A stretch of 64,000 nt of DNA, taken from assembly GCA_964392725.1 (NCBI GenBank), contig CAYMPW010000001.1:1-64000 (forward strand). The letters run 5' to 3'. The notes under the pieces are model-generated. The model saw only the letters and a program-made list of their open reading frames with translations, did no database searches and was not told the DNA's origin. This document shows, in pieces, positions 24,402-33,571 of this stretch. Positions within the stretch are counted from its first letter, which is position 1; each line of letters begins with the position of its first letter. The stretch comes from CAYMPW01 sp964392725 (GTDB lineage: Archaea > Thermoplasmatota > Thermoplasmata > Methanomassiliicoccales > Methanomethylophilaceae). The translations under genes and the position numbers were made by a program.

Positions 24402-26206
24402 TGGATTTCCTCCATTATTCTGAGGATAGCTTCAATATCAGTTCCTTTTTCAAAAGCATCGGTCATAGTATCAATACGCTCATCTAAAGTATCGGCGTAA
24501 TCAAAATTAGGGCCCATGTTTTTACCATTGGGTGAAAATTCAAGGAAGAATCTTCTGAATCCGGGTTTATCTAATACACCATGAAGATATGTTCCGAAAA
24601 GCATTTCTTCAGGTTTTGAAGATCCCTCGTCGGAACCAATGAAAAATTTAGTTGGTTTTACAAGGGATTTTTCTTTTGATTCCGAAGTTCCCATGTGAAT
24701 TTCATATCCTTCAACTTCAGAATCCGTATCAAGATGGGTGGAAATTACTCTCCTTGTAATTTTGTCATATGAATCCCAGCTTGTTATCATATCAAAGAAT
24801 CCGAGTCCTTCTTCTTTTGAAGGTTCTTTTCCTTCTAAGCCTTTGATATCGTTAAGCTCACGACCCATCATCTGATATCCGCCACAAATTCCAAGAATCG
24901 GAATCTTTCCTTTTTTAGAGAGAACAGCGTCAAACATTCCGGATGTTTTCATCCAGCGTAAATCATCAAGTGTATTTTTGGTACCCGGAAGAACAATTGC
25001 ATCACAATTTTCCAATCCTTCCGGAGAATTAACGAAAGAAACTGTCGTGTCTTCGAAGAACAACGGATCCAAATCTGTGAAATTAGCTATTCTAGGGAAT
25101 CTTACAACGGCTATTTTCATTTTACCGTTTCCGATTACCGTTGCTTCACGGAAAGCTTCGGAATCTTCAGTGGGAAGACGCACATTTACATGAGGTACAA
25201 TACCCAATACCGGGATTCCCGTTAGTTCTTCCAGTTTCTTGGCACCATCTTTCATATTTTCGGGGTTTCCACGAACATTATTCAAGATAACACCTTTGAT
25301 TCTTTTTCTGTCTTCTTCAGGAATGAGTTCTATTGTTCCCAAAGCATATGCAAATGCTCCGCCCCATTCAACATTTACAACTAAAATACAGGCAGCATCG
25401 GCAATCTCTGCAGCACGCATATTTGCAATATCTTTATCATAAATATTGATTTCAGCAGGAGATCCCGCACCTTCCATTACAACAAAATCATATCTGCTTT
25501 TCAGGAAATCCACATTCCTGCGGACAATATCTTTTCCCGGGCCGGGAACAAAATCCGCATAATATGATTTTACGTCATAATCTCCGAAGGGTTTTCCTTC
25601 GACGATTACCTGAGAAGTACAATCACCTTTGGGTTTCAAAAGAATTGGATTAACATGATAGTCCATTGTGGTTACGCCTGCGGCTTGACATTGAAGTTCC
25701 TGAATCATGGCAACTTCATGTCCGCCTCTCGTAACTTTGGAATTTAAACTCATGTTTTGTGATTTAAACGGAATAACAATGAATCCTCTGCGGTTCAAAG
25801 AACGGCATAAAGCCATATTAATAACAGATTTTCCCGCGTCGGATGTCGCACCCATAACCATAATTGCCTTTCCTTTTTTCAGGAAACGTTTCTTGGCTTC
25901 GGGAAGAATATCTTTTATTCTTGGATCCGTAGGTTCGGTGATATTCAGTCTTTTCATTTCTTCCAAAATGAATTTACAAACTTCGGTGCGATGGATGAAT
26001 AAACAATCGGTACAACACCAAATATCTTTGTCATTTCTGGATTTAATATCGCACCCTAGATCTTCGTCATTACATGGGTAGAAAGGACAGTAACAAAATG
26101 TGCAGTCCTGGCCCTTGAAATGTGAAGGGTGATATGGACATTCTTTATTTGGACCAATCCAACCTTTTTCCATTTCGCATTTGACTTTGTTCTTGATGCA
26201 ATCCAT
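24398..26206 (-). CDS. cbiP: Adenosylcobyric acid synthase CbiP with N-terminal Cys-rich domain
   Basis: CbiP amidates four carboxylates (b, d, e, g) of adenosylcobyrinic acid diamide in corrinoid synthesis. The 602-residue protein has a Cys-rich N-terminal domain (residues 1-75, with CPYHPSHFKGQDCTFCYCPF and about a dozen Cys) of the small cysteine-rich zf-like type. The ATPase domain follows, from about residue 113 (GATSDAGKS), and then the amidotransferase domain with the nucleophile in GICGGYQMMG and a C-terminal GTYLHGV histidine. It is some 100 residues longer than usual CbiP because of the fusion. The corrinoid need fits MtaC. It is coupled to the amidotransferase-less paralog. Confidence 0.93.
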   Translation of the reverse strand: MDCIKNKVKCEMEKGWIGPNKECPYHPSHFKGQDCTFCYCPFYPCNDEDLGCDIKSRNDKDIWCCTDCLFIHRTEVCKFILEEMKRLNITEPTDPRIKDILPEAKKRFLKKGKAIMVMGATSDAGKSVINMALCRSLNRRGFIVIPFKSQNMSLNSKVTRGGHEVAMIQELQCQAAGVTTMDYHVNPILLKPKGDCTSQVIVEGKPFGDYDVKSYYADFVPGPGKDIVRRNVDFLKSRYDFVVMEGAGSPAEINIYDKDIANMRAAEIADAACILVVNVEWGGAFAYALGTIELIPEEDRKRIKGVILNNVRGNPENMKDGAKKLEELTGIPVLGIVPHVNVRLPTEDSEAFREATVIGNGKMKIAVVRFPRIANFTDLDPLFFEDTTVSFVNSPEGLENCDAIVLPGTKNTLDDLRWMKTSGMFDAVLSKKGKIPILGICGGYQMMGRELNDIKGLEGKEPSKEEGLGFFDMITSWDSYDKITRRVISTHLDTDSEVEGYEIHMGTSESKEKSLVKPTKFFIGSDEGSSKPEEMLFGTYLHGVLDKPGFRRFFLEFSPNGKNMGPNFDYADTLDERIDTMTDAFEKGTDIEAILRIMEEIQ

Positions 26207-26354
26207 TGCTGGATGTATGAACCATGAGGATTTAAATTATCTCTCATGTTGATGGTTAAATCCGTTATATGTCCAGTATGTTTCTTTAAAAAAGAGGGGC
26301 AGATGATAACAATAACAGATTCTTGTTAAAATACTCTTAACCCTATATCCAACT

Positions 26355-27542
26355 ATGAGTTCGTTCAGGTTTATCCACTGTGCCGATTTGCATTTGGGTA
26401 GTAGATTCTCGGAGTTGAGTTCTTTCGATCCCGCAAAAGGAAAGAGACTTCACGAATGTACATTCGAAGCATTGGACAGAATTATAGATTTATCCAAGGA
26501 AGAAAACGTTGATTTTATTGTTTTTGCAGGAGATGTTTTCGATGAAAACGTTCAGTCTCCCGGAACGCGCCACAGATTCGCGGAGGCTTTGAAAAGAGCA
26601 AATATTCCGTGTTATATTTCGTATGGAAATCATGATTACAAACGTAATTGGGAAGAATCGATTCCGTTTCCTGTAAATGCACACGTATTCTCGTTCGAAG
26701 GAAATGTTTTCGAGTATATCTCCGATGGAGAGCACATTGCAAACATCTCGGGCGTAAGTTACAATAAAAGAAATCACGAAGATCTTTCCGACAGGATAAC
26801 AGGAAACGATTCAATATTCACAGTCGGAGTTTTACACTGCGACGTAAGCGAAGACGGGGGAGAAGGATATGCCCCCTGCAGTCTGAACACACTCATAAAC
26901 AAAAATGTAGATTATTGGGCACTGGGCCACGTTCACACCCGTGTAATTTTAAACGAAAAACCGTTTGTCGGTTATCCCGGAAATACCCAAGGTCGCAACC
27001 CCCGTGAAACCGGAGAAAAAGGAGTATTTCTTGTTGACGTAAAAGACGGAAACGTAAAAACAGAATTCCGTAAAACACATTCCGTCCGTTGGGAAACCAT
27101 TACTGCGGATATTACGGGTAAAGATGCCCACGGTTTGTTGGAAGACCTCAAAGCGGCAATACCCGAGAAAGGATGCATGGTTCGTCTTCACCTTACGGGT
27201 AACGGAAATCTCAACAATATGATTCGCACTCATGAAAAAGAATTTTTGGAACTTGTTTCTAACAGCACGGGTTGCACAATCGTTGGATTTTATCCTAAAA
27301 CCGGACCTGCAATAGATCTTGATGAAAAACGTAAAGCGGGAGATTTCATTTCTTCGGTTATTTTGACTTCGGATAAATTGGAAACCGAAGACAGAAACTC
27401 GATAATCGATATAATCTGCAGTACGACTGCAGCAAAACCCCTTTGCAAATATTTCGAAGAAATGGATGACGAAGAATTAAAATCAATAGTAAGGGACGCT
27501 TCAATGTATCTTGTGGAAAAGCTTACGGAGGTGAAAGGATGA
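26355..27542 (+). CDS. YhaO-like metallophosphoesterase (SbcD/Mre11 family)
   Basis: The 395-residue protein starts with CADLHLGSRF (residues 8-17), then FAGDVFDE, YGNHDY and GHVHTRV, the metal ligands of Mre11/SbcD nucleases. The layout and the overlapping ATPase partner match the bacterial YhaO/YhaN pair rather than archaeal Mre11-Rad50 with HerA-NurA. It probably cuts DNA ends or hairpins under control of the next gene's ATPase. The stop overlaps the yhaN-like start (ATGA), with GGAGGTG at 27527-27533. Confidence 0.88.
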   Translation: MSSFRFIHCADLHLGSRFSELSSFDPAKGKRLHECTFEALDRIIDLSKEENVDFIVFAGDVFDENVQSPGTRHRFAEALKRANIPCYISYGNHDYKRNWEESIPFPVNAHVFSFEGNVFEYISDGEHIANISGVSYNKRNHEDLSDRITGNDSIFTVGVLHCDVSEDGGEGYAPCSLNTLINKNVDYWALGHVHTRVILNEKPFVGYPGNTQGRNPRETGEKGVFLVDVKDGNVKTEFRKTHSVRWETITADITGKDAHGLLEDLKAAIPEKGCMVRLHLTGNGNLNNMIRTHEKEFLELVSNSTGCTIVGFYPKTGPAIDLDEKRKAGDFISSVILTSDKLETEDRNSIIDIICSTTAAKPLCKYFEEMDDEELKSIVRDASMYLVEKLTEVKG

Positions 27543-29950
27543 AGATCAAAAGAATCGATTTGGATTCCTTCGGAACCGTTCGCGATAAGAATTACGGTTT
27601 GGAAGACGGAGTTTCGGTATTCTACGGACAAAACGAAGCCGGTAAAACAACCATTATGGAATTCATCAGAACTACAATGTTCCCGTCGAACAAACGCAAG
27701 AAATACCCTGCACCATCTAAATCGGATGCCGGAAAAGTTTCGGTGGAAATGTCTGACGGAAGAAAGAAAATAATGGTAAGAAACGGCCGTGGAATATCGG
27801 TTGAAGACGGTACGGCATCACTCGAAGAAGAATTGAAAATGGATAATCTGCTGTACAACAGCGTATTTGCCATGAATCTTAACGATTTATCGGATTCCGA
27901 AGAGATTATGACGAGCGATGTCAAAAGCAGATTCCTTTCAGTCCCCGGCGGGGAACAGGTTCCATTCGTCGTAACGGAAATGGAGAAAGAAATCGATTCG
28001 TATCTGAACGGTATGCGCATGACAAAAACCAAAGGTTTGGGTTCCGATTTGGATCGTATCGAAACTCTGGACAACGAAATAAAATCAATTCAGGAAGCAG
28101 AAGAGGTGTACAACACTCTCGCCGAAGAAAAGATCGATTTAGAGAATCAAATCCATATATTGGATGAGAAAAAAGGTAAAGATGAAGTTGACAACAGAAA
28201 GAAATCGATTCTTCTTTCCCAAAAGGACAGTCTTGAAACACTTAAGAATTTAAGAATTCAGGTTCTTGAGAACGCAGAAGGTAAATCAATCACTCCTGAA
28301 ATCGTTAAAAAATATGATGATTTTTCTTCAAATGTTGTAGCTACAAAGGCAGCGTTATCCCAATCAAATTCGATTTCCGAGGAATCAAATCTTGAAGGAA
28401 TGGATCCTCAAAAGTTAATTTCCAAAAAATCGGAAATAGACGAATTCGGAAAGATAGTTTCCGGATATAATCAAAACAAAGAAAAATTGGATACTGTAAA
28501 CATTAACGTTTCCAAATTCCAAAATGATATTCAGGAAATTGTTTTGGAAATCAAAATAACCGCCGAACAGGCCAAGAATATTGACTCCGAAGAAATAGAA
28601 TCCGTAGCAAGCAAAGAATCGGAAATCGGTGTGAAAACTTCTGTTGTGGAATCTAAAAACAATCCTGCGTGGTTGGGATTGGGAATATTGGGAATTATTA
28701 TGGCGGTTGCCGGTATTTTCACGAATATCATTTACATAACCGTCGGAGGAGGAATTCTTGCCGTGGCTGGAATTGCCCTGTATTTTGTCTTAAAGAAAAA
28801 TACGGTAGAAACAACCACAGGAAATCCTTCGTATTCCAAGGAATGGTTCGATGTTTTGAAAAAATACAATCTTCCTGAAGATACCAAGCCCTCGGATGCG
28901 AAGTATGTATGTCTTCGTGCAAAAGAGATTGTTAACATTCAGTCCAATCTAAAAGAAAATATCGAAGCAAAAGAAAAACTGATTGTCGAAGTAAATTCCG
29001 TGGATACCGCATACAAAACACTCTGCAACAACTTGGGTGTGGAAGTAAAAGATCCCGAATCCGATGCAATAAGATTTTCCAAGATGCTGACAACTGCCGA
29101 AACACTCTCGGGATTGGCAAAATCTTCCAAAGACGCAGAGAAGAAGTACGCAAATGCAGTTTCCGAACTGTCCGCGTTCCTGGAAGGATTCGGAGGATTG
29201 GATGGATATGATGCTAAGGTAGCCAAAAACAAAATCCTTGTAGATTCGGAATCACAAATTTCTGCATTGGTGGAAAGTATCGAAAAGACCTCCGGTATGA
29301 AAATTCCGGAATTGGAAGAAGAATTGAAAACCATCTCGTTCGAAGACGTGGCGGTTTCCGACAATTCCGATATAAGGGAGTTATCTGCACGTGTAGGCGA
29401 ATTATCCGAAAGAATGAATAATATTTTGGACAGCGATGAACTCGGTTTGTTAAACACCGAAAAATCCGTTGCGGAATCCGAATTCAAAGACAATCTTCGT
29501 AGATGGGCAACTCTTGTGTTGGCAAACAATATTACTGATTCCGTATGCAATGAATTTTATGATACGATGCAACCAAGCGTTATCAAAAATGCAAATTCAT
29601 ATCTGGAGTTAATGACCTGCGGAAGATATTCTTTTGATATCGATCCCCGTGAAAAAGACTTTGGAATTATTGATTCAACAGGTAAACGTAAAACACCCGG
29701 AGAATGGAGCAGCGGACTCACAGATCAGGCATATCTTTCACTTAAACTCGGTCTTGCAAAAGAAATGGGTTCTGAAAGGCTGCCTATGATTTTGGATGAT
29801 ATCTTGGTTCGTTTTGACTACAAACGTAAGAAGGGCGCATGCAAAGCAATAACGAAATTCGCTGAAGATCAACAGATATTGTTATTCACATGTGATTTAT
29901 CCGTTCGCGATGCATTCGTCGAAGAAAATGCAAACATAATTGAACTTTAA
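27539..29950 (+). CDS. YhaN-like SMC-family ATPase with membrane segments in the coiled coil
   Basis: The 803-residue partner of the preceding nuclease has a Walker A GQNEAGKTT (30-38), long coiled coils, and two adjacent hydrophobic segments near the middle (about 376-419) instead of a Rad50 zinc hook. A signature-like EWSSGLTDQAYLSL (about 720) and Walker B MILDDILVRFD (about 750) close the head domain. Membrane segments at the apex are a feature of the YhaN family and suggest a membrane-tethered complex. The family is best known from Firmicutes, so transfer is possible. The DNA-repair role is inferred. Confidence 0.87.
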   Translation: MKIKRIDLDSFGTVRDKNYGLEDGVSVFYGQNEAGKTTIMEFIRTTMFPSNKRKKYPAPSKSDAGKVSVEMSDGRKKIMVRNGRGISVEDGTASLEEELKMDNLLYNSVFAMNLNDLSDSEEIMTSDVKSRFLSVPGGEQVPFVVTEMEKEIDSYLNGMRMTKTKGLGSDLDRIETLDNEIKSIQEAEEVYNTLAEEKIDLENQIHILDEKKGKDEVDNRKKSILLSQKDSLETLKNLRIQVLENAEGKSITPEIVKKYDDFSSNVVATKAALSQSNSISEESNLEGMDPQKLISKKSEIDEFGKIVSGYNQNKEKLDTVNINVSKFQNDIQEIVLEIKITAEQAKNIDSEEIESVASKESEIGVKTSVVESKNNPAWLGLGILGIIMAVAGIFTNIIYITVGGGILAVAGIALYFVLKKNTVETTTGNPSYSKEWFDVLKKYNLPEDTKPSDAKYVCLRAKEIVNIQSNLKENIEAKEKLIVEVNSVDTAYKTLCNNLGVEVKDPESDAIRFSKMLTTAETLSGLAKSSKDAEKKYANAVSELSAFLEGFGGLDGYDAKVAKNKILVDSESQISALVESIEKTSGMKIPELEEELKTISFEDVAVSDNSDIRELSARVGELSERMNNILDSDELGLLNTEKSVAESEFKDNLRRWATLVLANNITDSVCNEFYDTMQPSVIKNANSYLELMTCGRYSFDIDPREKDFGIIDSTGKRKTPGEWSSGLTDQAYLSLKLGLAKEMGSERLPMILDDILVRFDYKRKKGACKAITKFAEDQQILLFTCDLSVRDAFVEENANIIEL

Positions 29951-29963
29951 ACATATTTATACG

Positions 29964-30239
29964 GGCTGGAAACAGTCCGTAAATCATTCTTTTTTCTATA
30001 AAAAGTCTATTTTTATCAAAGATTTATTGATTTCTTTTCGTTCGCGAACGATTACGAACGATAAGACATTAGACAATATATTTTATGAAAATACTTTATC
30101 TGTAATTTCTGCAGTAAAAGAAGAATATTTGGAAATATCAAAGACCAAAGCATACGAAGTAATCGATGAATTATTGGATGCGGGACTCATAGAAAAAATA
30201 GGTTCCGGAAGATCCGTTCGTTATAGATTTGTGAGTTAA
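29964..30239 (+). pseudogene. Winged-helix C-terminal domain remnant
   Basis: An open frame ending at 30239 encodes a recognisable winged helix: AVKEEYLEISKTKAYEVIDEL, LDAGLIEKIG, SGRSVRYRF. This resembles the C-terminal DNA-binding domain of Fic-type or related regulators. The frame contains no ATG and has no plausible GTG/TTG start with a ribosome binding site, and its 5' part looks like random AT-rich sequence crossed by a palindrome. It is probably the decayed end of a regulator gene. Confidence 0.45.
30038..30064. repeat. Palindrome plus tandem 10-mers
   Basis: TCGTTCGCGAACGA (30038-30051) is a perfect 14-bp palindrome. Its right half starts a tandem pair CGAACGATTA (30045-30054) and CGAACGATAA (30055-30064). 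It is followed by a TATA-like ACAATATATTTTATG. It looks like an operator, now in front of a broken winged-helix frame. Confidence 0.5.
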
Positions 30240-30426
30240 TTTCTCAAATCTAATTCTATGATTCCCGTATCGAAGACATTTAAAAACCACATATTCGAAT
30301 GAAATTTTTAGACTGGCAAGATTATTGGTTCTGTAAATTTTTATAACTCTATTAAAAATATTTTCATTTTTGTAAAAAATTTTTAATACACCAAACATTT
30401 ATTAATTTAAGATTCATTCAACAAAT

Positions 30427-31626
30427 ATGGTTAAAGCAGTCAGAAGAACTCATTATCTGGAATTACTCCACGCTGGAAAAGATGTAACTAGCGTTGTTAA
30501 AGTAATAACAGGTATGCGCCGTTGTGGCAAATCTACGCTGTTAGACCAATATATGGACGATTTAAGGAAAGAAGGCGTTCCGGAAAATTCCATTTTCTCA
30601 ATCAATTTTGAATCATTTTATGGACAAGATATTGAAACATTCAAACAACTGAATGATGTTTTGAAAGACAAGATATCAACTGAACATCCAATGTATATTT
30701 TTTTGGATGAAATACAAGAAGTAAAAGGATGGGAGAAGAGTATTGCTGCGTTAAGCACCATGAAAAATTGTGATGTATACATCACAGGATCCAATTCAAA
30801 TATGTTATCTTCTGAATTATCCACACATATTTCCGGCAGGTACATCGAGATCAGAATGTTGCCATTATCTTTCAAAGAATATGTTGAAATGCACGAGTCA
30901 AAAGATATAGAATCCGCATTTGCGAATTATTTAAAATTCGGGTCTCTGCCCGAAGTACATCCCGAAAGAGGCGAGAGATTCTGTTACGATTATTTGGAGG
31001 GGACATTCAATACGATTCTGGTCAAGGATGTGTTGGGCCGTACGAAAACAAAAGATAAAACCAAAGTCGAATCTATCGCCAGATTTATTTATTCAAATAT
31101 CGGGAATATAACAAACATTTCGAAAATTGCCGAAGGAACAGGTATCAGCCATGTCATGTCTGATAAATACATTTCAACAATGGTCGATTCTTTACTGTTT
31201 TACCAAGCTGAAAAATACGACATCGTTGGAAAAAAATTATTGGCAACAAATGGAAAATACTATGCTACAGACTTGGGTATGAGAAATTCCGCATTAAAAG
31301 GTGCAGATAGCACAGACATTAGCAGACCATTGGAAAATATAATTTTCCTTGAATTGATTAGACGTGGTTATACTGTTAGAGTAGGGAGTTATCGGGATGC
31401 GGAAATTGATTTTGCCGCATTGAAAGGTGATGTGGTAGAATACTATCAGGTTACTTTGACAATGTTATCCGAAAAAACAAAAGAACGTGAGTTCAGGTCC
31501 TTAGAAAAAATCAAAGATAACTATACAAAAACAATATTGACTTTGGATCGTATCGGACTTGGATCCAACAACGGAATCCATGTTGTAAATGTATTCGATT
31601 GGTTGTTGGGAGATTGGACATACTAA
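30427..31626 (+). CDS. AAA_14/DUF4143 ATP-binding protein
   Basis: The 399-residue protein has the P loop GMRRCGKST (about 29-37), Walker B IFLDEIQEV with the conserved VKGWEK and TGSNSNMLSSELS sensor region, then a DUF4143 nuclease-like C-terminal domain with DAEIDFAALKG and YYQVTLTM. The family is abundant and multi-copy in host-associated methanogens and bacteria and is of uncertain function, possibly transposon- or toxin-like accessory genes. It has its own promoter region (AT-rich, 187-bp spacer) and is flanked by decayed sequence, so the 26-31.6 kb block looks accessory. Confidence 0.9.
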   Translation: MVKAVRRTHYLELLHAGKDVTSVVKVITGMRRCGKSTLLDQYMDDLRKEGVPENSIFSINFESFYGQDIETFKQLNDVLKDKISTEHPMYIFLDEIQEVKGWEKSIAALSTMKNCDVYITGSNSNMLSSELSTHISGRYIEIRMLPLSFKEYVEMHESKDIESAFANYLKFGSLPEVHPERGERFCYDYLEGTFNTILVKDVLGRTKTKDKTKVESIARFIYSNIGNITNISKIAEGTGISHVMSDKYISTMVDSLLFYQAEKYDIVGKKLLATNGKYYATDLGMRNSALKGADSTDISRPLENIIFLELIRRGYTVRVGSYRDAEIDFAALKGDVVEYYQVTLTMLSEKTKEREFRSLEKIKDNYTKTILTLDRIGLGSNNGIHVVNVFDWLLGDWTY

Positions 31627-31687
31627 TAATCGATAACGGTATTTTTATGTCCAGTTTATTGTCGAAAACCAACTTTTCATCACAAAG

Positions 31688-31939
31688 CTTTATAAACATT
31701 TTTATTCATACTTATTTTTATAGGGAAGAAACTATCTCCCTGATTCACTGATTCATATCACAATCCACCGCCTTAGTACCAAGATGGAAAAGGCAAATCC
31801 GAATACGAAATATATAGTCGCGTAAGACCCCGGAGATGGGCAGGACTTGACGATTTCCGGATAGAAAGTCGAAACGAAACCAATGCTGACATAAGAGCAT
31901 TGTAACAACATCAGCGCAGTCTACACAGGTAGGTTTTTT
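31688..31939 (+). ncRNA. Candidate structured RNA / leader upstream of dnaG
   Basis: A TATA box (CTTTATAAAC, 31688-31697) predicts a start near 31718. About 220 nt of structured, gene-free sequence follow. Three clear helices are GCCTT/AAGGC (31770-31774/31790-31794) with an inner CCA/TGG, CCGGA/TCCGG (31830-31834/31856-31860) and CAATGCT/AGCATTG (31881-31887/31896-31902). It ends in TTTTTT at 31934-31939, 28 bases before the dnaG start. It could be an independent RNA or a cis-acting leader. I could not match it to RNase P, SRP or a known riboswitch. With the hairpin that follows it fills the 341-nt spacer. Confidence 0.5.
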
Positions 31940-31958
31940 CCCTCCGCCCCATGGAGGG
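31940..31958 (+). promoter_or_regulatory. dnaG: Hairpin sequestering the dnaG ribosome binding site
   Basis: CCCTCC (31940-31945) pairs perfectly with GGAGGG (31953-31958) around the loop GCCCCAT. GGAGGG is the only Shine-Dalgarno sequence for dnaG, nine bases before its ATG, so the hairpin would hide it. The preceding T run could be part of a switch between structures. Confidence 0.6.
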
Positions 31959-31967
31959 TTTCACTAA

Positions 31968-33566
31968 ATGAATATAGATCCTAATACGACTAAATATTTA
32001 ATCAAAGCAAGGCTGACCGCCGACGGTATCGTTGAAAAACCTGATGTCGTTGGTGCAATTTTTGGACAAACCGAAGGACTCCTCGGTGACGAACTCGATC
32101 TCAGAGATTTGCAGAAATCCGGAAGGATCGGAAGAATCGAAGTCGAAGTTAATTCCAAAGGTGGAAAATCCGACGGTATCGTTTACGTATCATCAAGTCT
32201 TGATCAGGTCGAAACCGTTGTTCTCGCATCCGCACTCGAAACCGTTGACCGCGTAGGTCCCTGCAAAGCAGGAATCAGAGTTCTCGGTATCGAAGATGTT
32301 CGTATCACAAAGAGAGAACTCGTTGTTGAACGTGCAAAAGAATTGCTCGCAGACATGATCAAACAGTCCAAAGGAAGCAGCGGAGATATTACCGACAGCA
32401 TCAGGCAGAGCATTCAGGTCGAAGAAATCACATCTTACGGAAAAGACAGGTGCCCCGCAGGACCTAACGTAGGAGAATCCGAATCCATCATCATCGTTGA
32501 AGGAAGATCAGATGTTCTCAACCTTCTCAGATGCGGAATCAAAAACGGTATCGCAGTAGAGGGAACCAACATTCCCGTAACAGTTCAGGAACTCTCCAAA
32601 GAGAGGGTTGCAACCGCATTCGTCGATGGAGACAGAGGCGGAGAACTCATTCTCAGAGAACTTTTCCAGACAGCGGAAGTCGATTTCGTTGCCCGTGCAC
32701 CCCGTGCCCACGAAGTAGAAGAACTCACACCTAAACAGCTCATCAAGTGTCTCCGCAACAAAGTTCCCGGCGACCAGTACATGGAAATGAATGGTCTTTC
32801 CGACGAATCTTCCAAGAAAGAAGAAGCTACAGAAGAGACCCGTATCCGTGCACGTTCTGACCGCAGAGAAAGAAACCGCGAAGAACGTCCTAGAAAAGAA
32901 CGTGATGGATCTGATAGGTCCGAGAGATCCGATAGATCTGCTAACAACAACCACAACAACGGTAACGAACGTCCTAAATACAGAGAACTCCGCGAACCCG
33001 CAGAGAAGACTGAACGTTTCAACTCCGATGCCGCAGACAAATTCAAGAAGAAGCGCCCCGTAGAAGAAACACCTGCAGAGGAAGTTCCCGATTACGAGTC
33101 TGTACCTTCAATCATTGAAGATGTTAAAGTTGCTGCAGAAGAAATCGTTGTTGAAGAACCTGTTGTCAAAGAAGAAGCCGTAGTGGAAGAAGTGCCTGAA
33201 GTTGTCGTCAAGAAAACCAGGACACCCCGTGCAAAGAAAGAACCTGCAGTAAAGAACGAAAAAGTTCTTTCACCCGAACAGGAAATCTACCGTACACTCC
33301 TTCTTGATATGTCTTCTACACACAATGCAAAACTCCTCGATTCCGGAAACAACATAATCAGAGAAGTTGCAGTTAAGAACCTTGTAAATTCACTCAAAGA
33401 AGATTCTGAGGGAATTATCACTATCGTTTTCGATGGTGTAATCTCTCAGAGAATTATCGATGTATCCGCAGAAAAAGCAATCGCAACTGTAGTTGGTACC
33501 CGTAAAGGAAACATAACCAAAATGCCTGCAGGTCTTGCATTGTGGACTAAACAGGATTTGTATTGA
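31968..33566 (+). CDS. dnaG: Archaeal DnaG-type primase
   Basis: Archaeal DnaG has a TOPRIM domain; it is found with the exosome and can make short RNA. The 532-residue protein has the conserved N-terminus, the TOPRIM motifs VEGRSD (177-182) and FVDGDRGG (218-225), then a long low-complexity charged linker (about 285-430, rich in Arg/Asp/Ser then Glu/Val). A conserved C-terminal domain (about 440-530) with YRTLLLDMSSTHNAKLLD completes it. The linker is longer than in many homologs. The Lon-like gene starts five bases after its stop. Confidence 0.94.
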   Translation: MNIDPNTTKYLIKARLTADGIVEKPDVVGAIFGQTEGLLGDELDLRDLQKSGRIGRIEVEVNSKGGKSDGIVYVSSSLDQVETVVLASALETVDRVGPCKAGIRVLGIEDVRITKRELVVERAKELLADMIKQSKGSSGDITDSIRQSIQVEEITSYGKDRCPAGPNVGESESIIIVEGRSDVLNLLRCGIKNGIAVEGTNIPVTVQELSKERVATAFVDGDRGGELILRELFQTAEVDFVARAPRAHEVEELTPKQLIKCLRNKVPGDQYMEMNGLSDESSKKEEATEETRIRARSDRRERNREERPRKERDGSDRSERSDRSANNNHNNGNERPKYRELREPAEKTERFNSDAADKFKKKRPVEETPAEEVPDYESVPSIIEDVKVAAEEIVVEEPVVKEEAVVEEVPEVVVKKTRTPRAKKEPAVKNEKVLSPEQEIYRTLLLDMSSTHNAKLLDSGNNIIREVAVKNLVNSLKEDSEGIITIVFDGVISQRIIDVSAEKAIATVVGTRKGNITKMPAGLALWTKQDLY

Positions 33567-33571
33567 TTACT

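Noticed and set aside
31688..31939. RNase P RNA for the structured region before dnaG
   Set aside because: The conserved regions of archaeal RNase P (GGAA..UC and ACAGAA-like cores) are missing and the length is too short.
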